From contig NZ_VLLB01000002.1 of assembly GCF_007830455.1 (NCBI RefSeq), positions 434,001 through 498,000 of the forward strand: a stretch of 64,000 nt of DNA. Direction: 5' to 3'. Both the position numbers and the translations under genes were made by a program. The notes beneath the pieces are model-generated. The model had not been told where the DNA came from and made no database searches. It saw only the letters and a program-made list of their open reading frames with translations. The stretch's first letter is position 1, and each line of letters starts with the position of its first letter. Of this stretch, positions 1 through 8,490 are shown one piece after another. This DNA is from Pseudoduganella lurida. Lineage in GTDB: Bacteria; Pseudomonadota; Gammaproteobacteria; Burkholderiales; Burkholderiaceae_D.

Positions 1-878
1 TCGTCCACGCCCTTGGCCACCACGAACGGCGCCTCGGCGCGCTTCTCGTCGTACTTGAGCGCCACCGCGTAGTGCTCCGGATTGACGATGATGACATCGG
101 CCGACGGCACCGTCTTGCGCGCGCTGCGCTGCGCCATGGCGCGCTGCAGCTGGCGGATGCGGCCCTTCACTTCCGGGCGCCCTTCGCTGCTCTTGTGCTC
201 TTCCTTCAGTTCCTGCTTGCTCATGCGCTGGTTCCTGGCGAAGAAGAACGCCTGCGCCGGCACGTCGACCACGGCGAACAGCACGAAGATCATCACCAGC
301 GCCATCAGCCCGTCCAGCATCAGGCCGGCGCCGCTGACGAGGGCGGCGGACAGGGGCAGCGACTGCAACTGCGTGTAGTCGTTCAGCGTGCCGCGCGCCA
401 GGTGCACCAGCACGGCGATCAGCACGCCCGCCTTGGCGATCGACAGGCCCAGTTCGAACATGTGCTTGCCCGAGAACAGCCGGCCCAGGTTGGCCACCGG
501 ATTCATCTTCGAGAACTTGGGGGCCAGGTTGGCCGAACTGGCCACCCAGCCGCCCGGGATCATCGACCCGAGCACGATGCACAGGGGGATGACGAACAGC
601 GGCGCCACCATTTTGACGAGCAGCAGGCTGGCCTCGAAGAACACGTCCGACATCGCGTTCATCAGCGTGTCGCCGCCGTCGAGGTGAAGGAAGCTGGCGC
701 CGAAGATGGCCCGGAAGCCGTCGAGGAAATCGGGCAGCAGGAACACGAACAGCTTCAGGCTGACGAGGATGCCGATCGCGGTGGCCAGGTCGCGCGAGCG
801 CACCACCTGCCCTTCCTCGCGGGACTTGCGCAGCTTCTGCTGTGACGCCTTCTCGGTCTTGTCGCCCGCCTCAGCCAC
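1..878 (-). CDS. flhB: Flagellar export switch protein FlhB (lateral type, 3' end cut by window)
   Basis: FlhB is the substrate-specificity switch of the flagellar type III export gate in the inner membrane. The 292 codons present cover the basic N-terminus, four hydrophobic segments (about residues 32-60, 80-110, 140-165, 180-212), the linker and the start of the cytoplasmic autoprotease domain. The self-cleavage motif that is normally NPTH reads NPEH here (residues 266-269, Glu codon at 75-77). The start is GTG at 878; it overlaps the fliR stop by 8 bp, so the two are translationally coupled, with an AGGTG-like ribosome site inside fliR. It is the last visible gene of the fliMNPQR-flhB operon; flhA is probably further left. 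The identity is very secure; the end lies outside the window. Confidence 0.95.
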   Translation of the reverse strand, partial: MAEAGDKTEKASQQKLRKSREEGQVVRSRDLATAIGILVSLKLFVFLLPDFLDGFRAIFGASFLHLDGGDTLMNAMSDVFFEASLLLVKMVAPLFVIPLCIVLGSMIPGGWVASSANLAPKFSKMNPVANLGRLFSGKHMFELGLSIAKAGVLIAVLVHLARGTLNDYTQLQSLPLSAALVSGAGLMLDGLMALVMIFVLFAVVDVPAQAFFFARNQRMSKQELKEEHKSSEGRPEVKGRIRQLQRAMAQRSARKTVPSADVIIVNPEHYAVALKYDEKRAEAPFVVAKGVD

Positions 879-1683
879 GCGGCACCTCCGGGCGCTGCGG
901 CGGGGGCGCCATCTGCTGGCGGAGCATCTCCAGCACCTGGGCGGACATGCGCGTGTAATGGTCGGGAATGAAGCGCACCACCTGGCCCAGCATCAAGAGG
1001 CCAAACAGGGTGATGACGGAGAAGCCCAGCGCGAACAGGTTCAGCGCCGGCGCCACGCGGTTCAGGAAGCCGAAGCCGATCTGCACGACGACCGTGGAGA
1101 ACACGATGGGAATGGCCAGCAGCATCGCCGCCGAGAACACCCACGCCACGTTCCAGGCCACCGTCTGCAGCAGCGACGTGCTGCCGGCCAGCAGCGCACT
1201 GCCCGGCGGCCAGGCCTTGAAGCTGGCGCCGATCACGTTCACCAGCACCAGGTGCCCGTCGATGCCGAAGAAGACGATAATGACCAGCATCGACAGCAGC
1301 GTCGAGATCACGTCCGACGAGGTGCCGTTCAGCGGGTCGTTCATCACCGCCATGGAAAACCCCACCTGCGACGAGACGATGAAGCCGAGCACGCCGATGA
1401 CGGCCATGGCGAAGTGGAATGCCAGCCCCAGCACGAAGCCGACCAGCGCCTCGCCCGCCGTGGCGATCACCATCGCCAGCGTGAACGGATCGGTCACCAC
1501 GGCAGTCTGCTGCGTGACCGGCAGCATCACGATGGAAAACGTCAGCGAGGCCAGGATGCGCACGACGACCGGCACCATCGCCTCGCCGAACACGGGCGCG
1601 GCCGACAGCAGCGCCATCGAGCGCACGAACGGCCACCACAGCGCGGTCAGCAGCGGCAGCAGGTTGGCGAGGACCTGTTCCAC
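871..1683 (-). CDS. fliR: Flagellar export gate protein FliR
   Basis: FliR is an integral membrane component of the FliPQR export gate at the centre of the basal body. The 270-residue protein has the family's usual length and is almost entirely hydrophobic, with about six membrane segments and the family pattern of a short N-terminus leading straight into a Trp/Phe-rich helix (WWPFVRSMALL, about residues 16-26). The start is GTG at 1683, 7 bp after fliQ ends, and the stop overlaps the GTG of flhB. Its place between fliQ and flhB is the standard order. Nothing suggests damage. Confidence 0.95.
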   Translation of the reverse strand: MEQVLANLLPLLTALWWPFVRSMALLSAAPVFGEAMVPVVVRILASLTFSIVMLPVTQQTAVVTDPFTLAMVIATAGEALVGFVLGLAFHFAMAVIGVLGFIVSSQVGFSMAVMNDPLNGTSSDVISTLLSMLVIIVFFGIDGHLVLVNVIGASFKAWPPGSALLAGSTSLLQTVAWNVAWVFSAAMLLAIPIVFSTVVVQIGFGFLNRVAPALNLFALGFSVITLFGLLMLGQVVRFIPDHYTRMSAQVLEMLRQQMAPPPQRPEVPRG

Positions 1684-1690
1684 GGCCGGG

Positions 1691-1963
1691 TCAGCCCACC
1701 AGCGTGGCCGCGCGGGTGAAGATGGACACGCAGTAGTCCATCAGGTAGCCGGCCATCCAGCGGCCCGTGAGGATGATGGCGAACAGCGTGATCAGGAGAC
1801 GGGGCAGGAACGACAGCGTCTGCTCGTTGATCTGCGTGGCGGCCTGGAACAGCGCCACCAGCAGGCCGGCCACCAGTCCCGGCACGACCAGCACCAGCAC
1901 CAGCACCATCACGATGTGCAGCGCCTCGACCACCAGGTCGACGGCAACGTCCGGAGTCAGCAC
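1691..1963 (-). CDS. fliQ: Flagellar export gate protein FliQ
   Basis: This 90-residue protein has two transmembrane helices (about residues 12-40 and 50-75) separated by a polar loop with the conserved pattern ATQINEQTLSFLPR (42-55), which is diagnostic for FliQ/SctS. It forms the export gate together with FliP and FliR. It lies 9 bp downstream of fliP and 7 bp upstream of fliR in the same leftward operon, so it is co-transcribed with them. The length is typical of the family. Confidence 0.96.
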   Translation of the reverse strand: MLTPDVAVDLVVEALHIVMVLVLVLVVPGLVAGLLVALFQAATQINEQTLSFLPRLLITLFAIILTGRWMAGYLMDYCVSIFTRAATLVG

Positions 1964-1972
1964 GAGGTTCTC

Positions 1973-2806
1973 CTAGTAGGCCTGGATGCTGGTGACCAGC
2001 GTGTTGACGGTCAGCGTCCAGCCATCGACCAGCACGAACAGCAGCAGCTTGAACGGCAGCGAGATGACGAGCGGCGACAGCATCATCATGCCCATCGCCA
2101 TCAGCACCGACGACACGACCAGGTCGATGATCAGGAACGGGATGAACAGCATGCAGCCGATCTGGAACGCCGTCTTCAGTTCGGACAGCACGAAGGCCGC
2201 CATCTTGACGGGGAAGCTGTGCTGCATCGGCACGGTGACGGCCTGTTCGCCGGCCAGCTGGGCGATCTGCCGGAGCGCCGCCTTGCTGGTCTGGGCCAGC
2301 ATGAAGCGCGACACGGGCTGCTCGGCGATCCGCAGCGCTTCCTGCAGGCCGATGCGGTCCTGGTCGTAGGGCACGAAGGCATCGCGCCACACGGCATCGC
2401 CCACCGGCTTCATCACCAGCAGCGTGAGGATCAGCGCCACGCCCGTGATGATGCGGTTCGGCAGGCCCTGCTGCAGGCCCAGCGCCGAACGCAGCAGCGA
2501 CAGCACGATGACGAAGCGGGTAAAGCTCGTCATCATCATGACCATCACGGGCAGCAGGCCCAGCAGGGTCATGATGACGAGGATCTGCATCTTCACCGAC
2601 AGGTCGGTGCGCGCGCCGGGCACCACGCCGGCCAGCAGGTCCGGCGTGTTGGCGGCGGCCTGGGCCCAGGCGGCCTGCGGGAAGACCGCCAGCAGCGCCA
2701 GCAGTGCAACGGCAACCAGCGGCGCACTAGGTGCAACGGCGCCCCTCGGCGCCAGTGCGAACGGCCGGCGCACCGGGCCGGCCGCGCGGGAACCGCACGC
2801 CATCAT
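1973..2806 (-). CDS. fliP: Flagellar export gate protein FliP
   Basis: FliP is the main pore-forming subunit of the export gate. The 277-residue protein begins with a basic stretch and a hydrophobic cleavable signal peptide ending near AWA-QA (about residue 49), as FliP proteins typically have. The conserved segment TSFTRFVIVLSLLRSALG (about residues 92-109) and the LQQGLPNRI block that follows identify the family, with further hydrophobic helices to the C-terminus. The ATG at 2806 overlaps the fliN stop in an ATGA arrangement, so the two genes are coupled. The next gene is fliQ. Confidence 0.96.
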   Translation of the reverse strand: MMACGSRAAGPVRRPFALAPRGAVAPSAPLVAVALLALLAVFPQAAWAQAAANTPDLLAGVVPGARTDLSVKMQILVIMTLLGLLPVMVMMMTSFTRFVIVLSLLRSALGLQQGLPNRIITGVALILTLLVMKPVGDAVWRDAFVPYDQDRIGLQEALRIAEQPVSRFMLAQTSKAALRQIAQLAGEQAVTVPMQHSFPVKMAAFVLSELKTAFQIGCMLFIPFLIIDLVVSSVLMAMGMMMLSPLVISLPFKLLLFVLVDGWTLTVNTLVTSIQAY

Positions 2807-3204
2807 GGCGCCATCATGTCGAGATTGAGCCCGTCCAGGTCGATCACTTTCAGGCCGTAGTTCTCGCCCGCCACCACCACCTCGGCGCGCCCGATGGCGG
2901 TGCCGTTGACCTTGATGACGAGGGGTTCGCCGGCCAGCGCGTCGAGCTCCACCACGCTGTCCGGGCCGATGTTCATCAGGTCCTGCAGCGAGATGCGCGC
3001 CGAGCCCACCTCGAGGGTCAGCGTGACGGGAATCTTGCGCATCATCTGCGGCAGGTCGCGGCGCGGTGCGACGGGGGCGAAGCCGCCACCGGCCGCGTTG
3101 TTGAAGTCGCCAGCCAGTTCGCCGCCGGCGGGGTCGATGATCAGTTCTTCCATCATGTCCTCCGGCAGGGTGTCGTTGCCGGCATTGGCGTTGGCATTGC
3201 TCAT
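2803..3204 (-). CDS. fliN: Flagellar motor switch protein FliN
   Basis: FliN is a C-ring subunit that works with FliM in switching and in docking export substrates. The 133-residue form starting at ATG 3204 has a short acidic, Asn/Ala-rich N-terminus and a C-terminal SpoA domain (about residues 65-130, with the pattern RISLQDLMNIGPDSVVELD). I chose ATG 3204, 14 bp after the fliM stop, over an ATG at 3234 that lies inside fliM. The end overlaps the start of fliP by 4 bp. Order and size are normal for fliM-fliN-fliP. Confidence 0.93.
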   Translation of the reverse strand: MSNANANAGNDTLPEDMMEELIIDPAGGELAGDFNNAAGGGFAPVAPRRDLPQMMRKIPVTLTLEVGSARISLQDLMNIGPDSVVELDALAGEPLVIKVNGTAIGRAEVVVAGENYGLKVIDLDGLNLDMMAP

Positions 3205-3217
3205 CGCGTGGATCCCA

Positions 3218-4060
3218 TTATTCGATGTCTTCAAAAGAGGTTAGGCACAGTTTTCCCTTGTGCTCCGTGACCGCGGCCGTGAACAGCCGGGACTCCTCGA
3301 GCATGACGTCGGCCCTGTGCAGGCTGACTGGAATGACATCCCCGACCCGCAGGTCGAACAGGGCGCCGAGCGTGACTTCCTTGCTGACCAGCCGGCCCGC
3401 CAGCGCCACCTGCAGGCGCTGCGGCAGCGGCGCGGCCGGCTTGCGGGCGCGCGGCCGTTCGCGTTCCGGCTGCAGGGCGCGCAGCACGTCCGACATCAGC
3501 GCCTTGTCGAGGGCGAACCAGACGCGGCCCGCGCTGTCGCCCTGGCGCACGGTCATCGTGACGATCCAGCTGCCACGGGCCGGCGGATTGCCGTCGACGG
3601 CGGCCAGCGGCCCCGTCAGCGGCAGGCCGCCGGGCACCGCCGCGGCGATGCCGGAGCCCACGACCAGGGCCAGCTGTTGCCCCAGCACCACAGCCAGGCG
3701 TTCCTCGGTGGCCGTGACGCGCACCCGGCTTTCTTCCACCGGATCGCCGCCCGCACCGCGCGCGTACCGGTAATCGAGCACGCCCAGCAGCACCTTGCGT
3801 TCCAGCGCGAAGCCGAGCACGCCGGCCCCGCCCGCCGAATAATGTTGCCAGCGCACGCCCTCCGCGCCACCCTCGTAGCGGGCGAAGGCCACGCCTTCCA
3901 GCTCGAAAGCGGCCCAGTAACGGCGGCCGCCGGGCGCGCGCAGGGCGGCCGCCAGCGCCTCGCGCAAGCGCGCGGCAAACTGCGGCAGCCGGTGCACCGG
4001 ACGGCCCAGCAGCGCCGGGTCGAGAACCTCGGGTGGCGCGGTGGTTTGTAGAATGGTCAT
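3218..4060 (-). CDS. fliM: Flagellar motor switch protein FliM, lateral type, without the CheY-binding N-terminus
   Basis: This is the first gene of the leftward operon. The protein is about 280 residues; an upstream ATG at 4087 would add 9 more. FliM usually has about 330. The C-terminus is a SpoA domain (about residues 205-280, with LGALFDLRVGDVIPVSL and ending SFEDIE), the part that binds FliN. The middle is poorly conserved. The N-terminal EIDALL-like peptide that binds phosphorylated CheY in polar FliM proteins is absent from either start. This fits LfiM-type proteins of lateral flagella. The assignment rests on the SpoA domain and on position before fliN. Neither start has a strong ribosome site. 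Confidence 0.85.
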   Translation of the reverse strand: MTILQTTAPPEVLDPALLGRPVHRLPQFAARLREALAAALRAPGGRRYWAAFELEGVAFARYEGGAEGVRWQHYSAGGAGVLGFALERKVLLGVLDYRYARGAGGDPVEESRVRVTATEERLAVVLGQQLALVVGSGIAAAVPGGLPLTGPLAAVDGNPPARGSWIVTMTVRQGDSAGRVWFALDKALMSDVLRALQPERERPRARKPAAPLPQRLQVALAGRLVSKEVTLGALFDLRVGDVIPVSLHRADVMLEESRLFTAAVTEHKGKLCLTSFEDIE

Positions 4061-4596
4061 TGATATTATGATTCGTCGGCACTGCATCCCTGAATTGGAT
4101 CGTAACGCAAACGGCCGATAGAGACGATCCAGGCAGCGTAGAATACCCGAAATTTTACGATATTGCCACGCATCAATACGCGCCGATTTAAAATCCCCTT
4201 TACAGTGTTGTTGCCCCGCGGTAAGCTTCGACGTGCGCTAAACGCTGACCCGAGACAATTCATACTGCTCTGCAGCAATTATCGCAGCAGGTAATATCTC
4301 GGTGCTAACTGAATGATTATTTGCATCATATTCAAGTGATTTGCCTCGAAAACATCGTTTCCCTCATCGGAAACAATGCAGCGCATTGAATTAACCCTGG
4401 CCGATTAAATACGGGTAATCGCTTCCCTTGACCGATTATCACGTACCGCGAGATTGTTAAATTTCCGCGATAAAAAGTCAGAAGTTTATCCGTCCGGATA
4501 TCAAGTTGCAGCGCTGGCGACCGATATTCAAAAGCGGCACCGCACAACGGTGCCGTGGAAACGAAGTTCAACGTTGCATGAAAAGTGGAGATGGCA
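4061..4596. promoter_or_regulatory. Divergent control region between fliM and fliE operons
   Basis: About 0.5 kb of markedly AT-richer DNA separates the two divergent flagellar operons and contains no convincing gene; the small open frames here lack ribosome sites and family features. It should carry both promoters. I see several short inverted repeats: GTTTCC/GGAAAC at 4357-4374, AATGC/GCATT near 4375-4388, and an 8-bp perfect pair at 4535-4555. No sequence with both a good -24 GG and -12 GC sigma-54 pattern was found by eye. In known lateral systems the regulator gene lafK sits here; it is missing. Confidence 0.6.
4535..4555. promoter_or_regulatory. Perfect inverted repeat upstream of fliE
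   Basis: Arms CGGCACCG (4535-4542) and CGGTGCCG (4548-4555) are exactly complementary around a 5-nt centre. The repeat lies 42 bp before the fliE start, so it could be a regulator site overlapping the promoter, or a 5' leader hairpin. It has no T-run, so it is not a classical terminator. Confidence 0.4.
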
Positions 4597-4953
4597 ATGG
4601 CACAAGAAATCGCCGGCATGATCAAGGCCGACCTCGCGGCACTCAACAATGCCGCCGCCGACCTGGCGAACCAGGCGGGCGCCATCGCGCCTGCCGCCCA
4701 GTTCGGCGCCGGGGGCCACGCTGCCGGCCAGTCCGGCGGCTTTGCCCAGGCCATGTCCAATGCGGTCGCCGGCGTGAATGCGGCCGACCAGGCCGCCAGC
4801 ACGAAAATGGCCGATGTCGATGCCGGCCGCAGCGACGACCTGGTGGGCGCCATGCTGGCCAGCCAGGAAGCGAGCCTGTCATTCTCGATGCTCATGCAGG
4901 TCCGCAACAAAGTGATGGGCGCCGTCGACGACCTCATCAAGCTGCCGCTGTAA
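4597..4953 (+). CDS. fliE: Flagellar hook-basal body adaptor FliE
   Basis: FliE joins the MS ring to the proximal rod and is the first exported rod protein. The 118-residue product has the FliE C-terminal pattern: LVGAMLASQEASLSFSMLMQ followed by VRNKVMGAVDDLIKLPL, with the usual ending for the family. Three in-frame starts are close together (GTG 4585, ATG 4591, ATG 4597). GGAG at 4587-4590 is correctly spaced only for ATG 4597. fliF follows after 36 bp, as in most flagellar operons. The N-terminal third is rich in Ala/Gly and variable, as expected. Confidence 0.92.
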   Translation: MAQEIAGMIKADLAALNNAAADLANQAGAIAPAAQFGAGGHAAGQSGGFAQAMSNAVAGVNAADQAASTKMADVDAGRSDDLVGAMLASQEASLSFSMLMQVRNKVMGAVDDLIKLPL

Positions 4954-4989
4954 CCCGCCCCATCCCCACACTCCAGGAAAAAATCCGAC

Positions 4990-6738
4990 GTGATCACCAC
5001 CCTTAAGTCCGCTTATGGGCGCTGGCGCGGCAATGGCGTTCCCGCCATGCCCCCTGCCCTCGTCAAGAACCTGTACCCGATGCTGCTGCTGGCCGTCGGC
5101 GTGACGGCTGTCGTGCTGATGTTCCTGTGGAAGGACCAGTCCGGCTACAAGCCCGTGTTCGGCGCCCGCGAAAAAGTCGCGGCGGCGGACATGATGACGG
5201 TGCTGGAAGCGGAACAGATTCCCTACCGCGTGCATCCGGACAGCGGCCAGATCCTGGTGCCCGGCTCGATGCTGGGCAAGGTGCGCATGCTGCTGGCGGC
5301 GAAAGGCGTGACGGCGCAGCTGCCGGCCGGCCTGGAACTGATGGACAAGAACGATCCGCTGGGCGTGTCGCAGTTCGTGCAGGACGTGCGCTTCCGCCGC
5401 GGCCTGGAAGGCGAGCTGGCGCAGAGCATCATGACCATCGATGCCATCGGCAGTGCCCGCGTGCACCTGTCGATCGCCAAGTCGACGTCGTTCGTCTCGT
5501 CGGACGGCGAGAAGTCGTCGGCTGCCGTCGTGATCGGCCTGAAGCCGGGCCGCACGCTGGCGCCGGAGCAGATCGCCGCCGTCGTCAACATGGTGGCCGG
5601 CAGCGTGGCCAGCCTGGACCCCACCCGCGTCAGCCTCGTCGATGGCGCCGGCAACCTGCTGTCCTCGCACGTGGACCTGGCCGACGGCTTCGATGCCAGC
5701 ACGGCCACCAACGACAACCAGAAACGCCTGCAGGACGAGATCAAGGGCAATATCCGCGGCCTGCTGGGCCCGATCGTGGGCGAGGACAACTTCAAGCTGA
5801 GCGTCACGGCCGCCGTCGACAACGACCGCGTCGAGGAAACCGTCGAGAAGTACGGCGAAACGCCGAAGGTCACCAGCGAAGCGATGCGCGACGAGCAGGA
5901 CCGCAACCGCATGGCGATGGGCGTGCCGGGCACGCTGTCGAACCGTCCGCCGGCCCCGGCCACGCCGGCCACGCCGACCACCACCACGACCGATGCGGCG
6001 GGTGCGCCGGGCCAGCTGCCGGAAGGCGCGGCCCGCAAGAACGCCACCACCCGCCAGTACGCCTATGACCGCAGCATCGTGCAGACCAAGCGGGCCCGTG
6101 GCCGCCTGCAGCACCAGAACGTGGCCGTGGTGCTGGCGCAGGCCGCCGCCACCGACCCAAAGGCGGGCTGGACCGCCGCCGAACTGGCCAATGTCGACAA
6201 GATGCTGCGCAACGGCCTGGGCATCAACGCCGAGCGGGGCGACACGCTGATGGTCACCGCCATGCGCTTCCCGGCCAAGGTCGCCCCGGCGCAGTGGTGG
6301 GAAGAGCGCGACAACATCGTCGATATCGGCAGCTGGGTCGGCTACGCGATCGCCGCGCTGCTGGGTTACTTCCTGCTGCTGCGCCCGCTGATGCGGTCCG
6401 TGACGGCGCGCATCGCCCCGGCAACGGTCCCGGCCGTCCTTCCGACGCCAGCGGGCACCCGCACCGGCGCCGAGCGCCGCGTCGAAGCGACGGTGCTGCC
6501 GGTGGGCGACACGGCCCTGGCAGGTGCCGAGCCGGCCGCACTGGCTGCCACCGCCGCCCCTGCCGCGCTGAACGGCGCCGGCATGCCGGTCGTGCCGCTG
6601 CTGGAGAACTACGATCTGCCGCCGGCAGGTTCACCGGTCGACGTGATGGTCGATCACCTGAAAGTGCTGGCTGAAAAAGAGCCGGAACGTGTCGCCGAAG
6701 TCGTCAAACAGTGGATGCAGAAAAATGGCCGAGCTTAA
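4990..6738 (+). CDS. fliF: Flagellar MS-ring protein FliF
   Basis: FliF forms the membrane-embedded MS ring on which the motor is built. The 582-residue protein has an N-terminal transmembrane helix (about residues 25-47), ring-building domains with the sequence VQDVRFRRGLEGELAQSI (about 130-147), an Ala/Pro/Thr-rich linker near residues 315-335, a second transmembrane helix near 445-460, and a C-terminal FliG-binding tail (VDHLKVLAEKEPERVAEVV). The start is GTG at 4990. The coding region overlaps fliG by 14 bp. Confidence 0.97.
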   Translation: MITTLKSAYGRWRGNGVPAMPPALVKNLYPMLLLAVGVTAVVLMFLWKDQSGYKPVFGAREKVAAADMMTVLEAEQIPYRVHPDSGQILVPGSMLGKVRMLLAAKGVTAQLPAGLELMDKNDPLGVSQFVQDVRFRRGLEGELAQSIMTIDAIGSARVHLSIAKSTSFVSSDGEKSSAAVVIGLKPGRTLAPEQIAAVVNMVAGSVASLDPTRVSLVDGAGNLLSSHVDLADGFDASTATNDNQKRLQDEIKGNIRGLLGPIVGEDNFKLSVTAAVDNDRVEETVEKYGETPKVTSEAMRDEQDRNRMAMGVPGTLSNRPPAPATPATPTTTTTDAAGAPGQLPEGAARKNATTRQYAYDRSIVQTKRARGRLQHQNVAVVLAQAAATDPKAGWTAAELANVDKMLRNGLGINAERGDTLMVTAMRFPAKVAPAQWWEERDNIVDIGSWVGYAIAALLGYFLLLRPLMRSVTARIAPATVPAVLPTPAGTRTGAERRVEATVLPVGDTALAGAEPAALAATAAPAALNGAGMPVVPLLENYDLPPAGSPVDVMVDHLKVLAEKEPERVAEVVKQWMQKNGRA

Positions 6739-7792
6739 TATGAACAACCCGGCGAACAACGCCTCGACCAACCCGCTGAACGACCTGCCACCGGTGGAAG
6801 GCGCGACGCTCAGCCCCGTCGAGCAGGCCGCCATCGTGCTGCTGTCGATCGGCGAGGAACAGGCCGCCGCCGTGCTGCGCTGCCTGTCGCGCGAGGAACT
6901 GCTGGAAGTCACGCAGGTGATGTCGCGCATGAGCGGCATCAAGGTGGAAGCCGTCAAGACGGCGATCCAGACCTTCTTCGACGACTACCGCCAGCAGTCC
7001 GGCGTGCATGGCGCCTCGCGCTCCTACCTGAAGCGCTCGCTGGACCTGGCACTGGGCGGCGACATCGCCAACACGGTGCTGAACAGCATCTACGGCGACG
7101 AGCTGCGCCCGAAGATGGCGCGCCTGCAGTGGGCCTCGCCGAAGTGGCTGGCCGAATACATCGCCAACGAGCACGTGCGCATCCAGGCCGTGTTCCTGGC
7201 CTTCCTGCCGCCGGCGCTGGCCGGCCAGATCATCGACGGCCTGCCCGTCGACGGCCGCGACCTGGTCCTGCTGAGCCTGGCCCGGCTGGACGAGATCGAC
7301 CGCGACCTGCTGCAGGAGCTGGACGAACTGGTGGACCGCTGCCTGGCCTCCTTCGACATGCAGAGCACGTCCGTGGAAGGCGTGCGCCAGGTCGCCGAGA
7401 TCCTGAACCGCCTGCCGGGCAACCGCGCCCAGGTGGTGGAGCTGCTGCGCGCGCACGACCCGAAGATCGCCGAGCAGATCGAGCTGTCGATGTACGACTT
7501 CCTGATCCTCTCCACGCAGACCGAGGCCGTGCTGACCCGCATCATCGAGGAAGTGCCGCTGGAGCAGTGGGCGATTGCGCTGAAGGGCGCCGAGCCGTCG
7601 ATCCGCGACGCGATCCTCAAGACGATGCCGAAGCGCCAGGCCCAGGCCTTCGAGGACATGATGCGCCGCGCCGGCCCCGTGCCGATGTCGCGCATCGAGT
7701 CCACGCGCCAGGAGATCATGGCCACCGTCAAGGCGCTGGCCGATTCCGGCGAAGTCGAAGTGCAGCTGTTCGCGGAAACGGTGGTCGAATGA
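6725..7792 (+). CDS. fliG: Flagellar motor switch protein FliG
   Basis: FliG is the torque-generating rotor subunit, bound to FliF and facing the stators. The 355-residue protein has the N-terminal FliF-binding region (AAIVLLSIGEEQAAAVLRCL, about residues 37-56), the middle domain, and the C-terminal domain with the conserved torque helix (LEQWAIALKGAEPSIRDAIL). The end matches the family (TRQEIMATVKALADSGEV). I chose ATG 6725; ATG 6740, just after the fliF stop, is an alternative. The stop overlaps the fliH start (ATGA), so the two are translationally coupled. Confidence 0.96.
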   Translation: MAELNMNNPANNASTNPLNDLPPVEGATLSPVEQAAIVLLSIGEEQAAAVLRCLSREELLEVTQVMSRMSGIKVEAVKTAIQTFFDDYRQQSGVHGASRSYLKRSLDLALGGDIANTVLNSIYGDELRPKMARLQWASPKWLAEYIANEHVRIQAVFLAFLPPALAGQIIDGLPVDGRDLVLLSLARLDEIDRDLLQELDELVDRCLASFDMQSTSVEGVRQVAEILNRLPGNRAQVVELLRAHDPKIAEQIELSMYDFLILSTQTEAVLTRIIEEVPLEQWAIALKGAEPSIRDAILKTMPKRQAQAFEDMMRRAGPVPMSRIESTRQEIMATVKALADSGEVEVQLFAETVVE

Positions 7793-8490
7793 AGCAGTTC
7801 CGTCCCTACCGCTTCCCGCCCCTGTCCCACCATACGCCCCAGGCCGGACGCGGTGCGGCCGGCACGGGTGCGCCCGATCCGGAACAGTGGCAGGCATCGA
7901 TCAGCGAGGGATTCGAACAGGGCCAGCGCGACGGCTACGACATCGGCCTGCAGCGCGGCCAGGACGAAGGCTACGAGTCCGGCCGCCTGCAGGGCATCGC
8001 CCAGGGCCGCGACGAGGGCCGCCAGGAAACGCTGGTCGGCTTCGACGAGCTGGCCCGTCCGGTCGACGCCATCATGAAAAGCCTGAAGAAGCTGCGCGCC
8101 GACTACCGCGCCGCGCAGCGCAAGGAAGTCGTGGACCTGGTGGCGAAAGTGGCCCGCTCGGTGATCCGCGCCGAGCTGGCGCTGCAGCCCGTGCAGATCA
8201 TGGCCCTGGTCGACGAGACGCTGGCCTCGATGCCGCCGACCCGCGAGGAGATCGACGTGTACCTGAACCCGGAAGAACTCAAGCGCGTGGCCGAGCTGGA
8301 CCCGAAACGGGCCAAGCGCTGGAACCTGATCGCCGATGCCCGGCTGGACGCAGGCGAATGCCGCATCCGTGCCGGCGACAGCGAAGTGGACGCGGGCTGC
8401 ACGCAGCGCCTGGCCGCCGTGATGGAACAGGTGGACAAGCAGCTGCAGACGGCCGACATGGACGAAGCCGACGACGAGGATGCGGCATGA
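7789..8490 (+). CDS. fliH: Flagellar export ATPase regulator FliH
   Basis: FliH is the peripheral stalk protein that binds and restrains the FliI ATPase. The 233-residue protein begins MKQFRPYRFPPL and has a Gly-rich heptad-like central part with GxxxG spacing (about residues 40-80: EGFEQGQRDGYDIGLQRGQ and EGYESGRLQG), characteristic of FliH. A V-ATPase E-subunit-like C-terminal domain follows (VVDLVAKVARSVIRAELALQ). The acidic tail ends DEADDEDAA. It overlaps fliG and fliI by 4 bp each. Confidence 0.93.
   Translation: MKQFRPYRFPPLSHHTPQAGRGAAGTGAPDPEQWQASISEGFEQGQRDGYDIGLQRGQDEGYESGRLQGIAQGRDEGRQETLVGFDELARPVDAIMKSLKKLRADYRAAQRKEVVDLVAKVARSVIRAELALQPVQIMALVDETLASMPPTREEIDVYLNPEELKRVAELDPKRAKRWNLIADARLDAGECRIRAGDSEVDAGCTQRLAAVMEQVDKQLQTADMDEADDEDAA

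Noticed and set aside
968..2860. Long rightward open frame opposite fliP/fliQ/fliR
   Set aside because: It is antisense to well-conserved flagellar genes; its product is low-complexity Arg/His/Gln-rich with no family features, an effect of high third-position GC.
4066..4278. Possible 70-codon gene upstream of fliM
   Set aside because: It lies in AT-rich regulatory DNA, overlaps the fliM start, has no ribosome site and no family resemblance.
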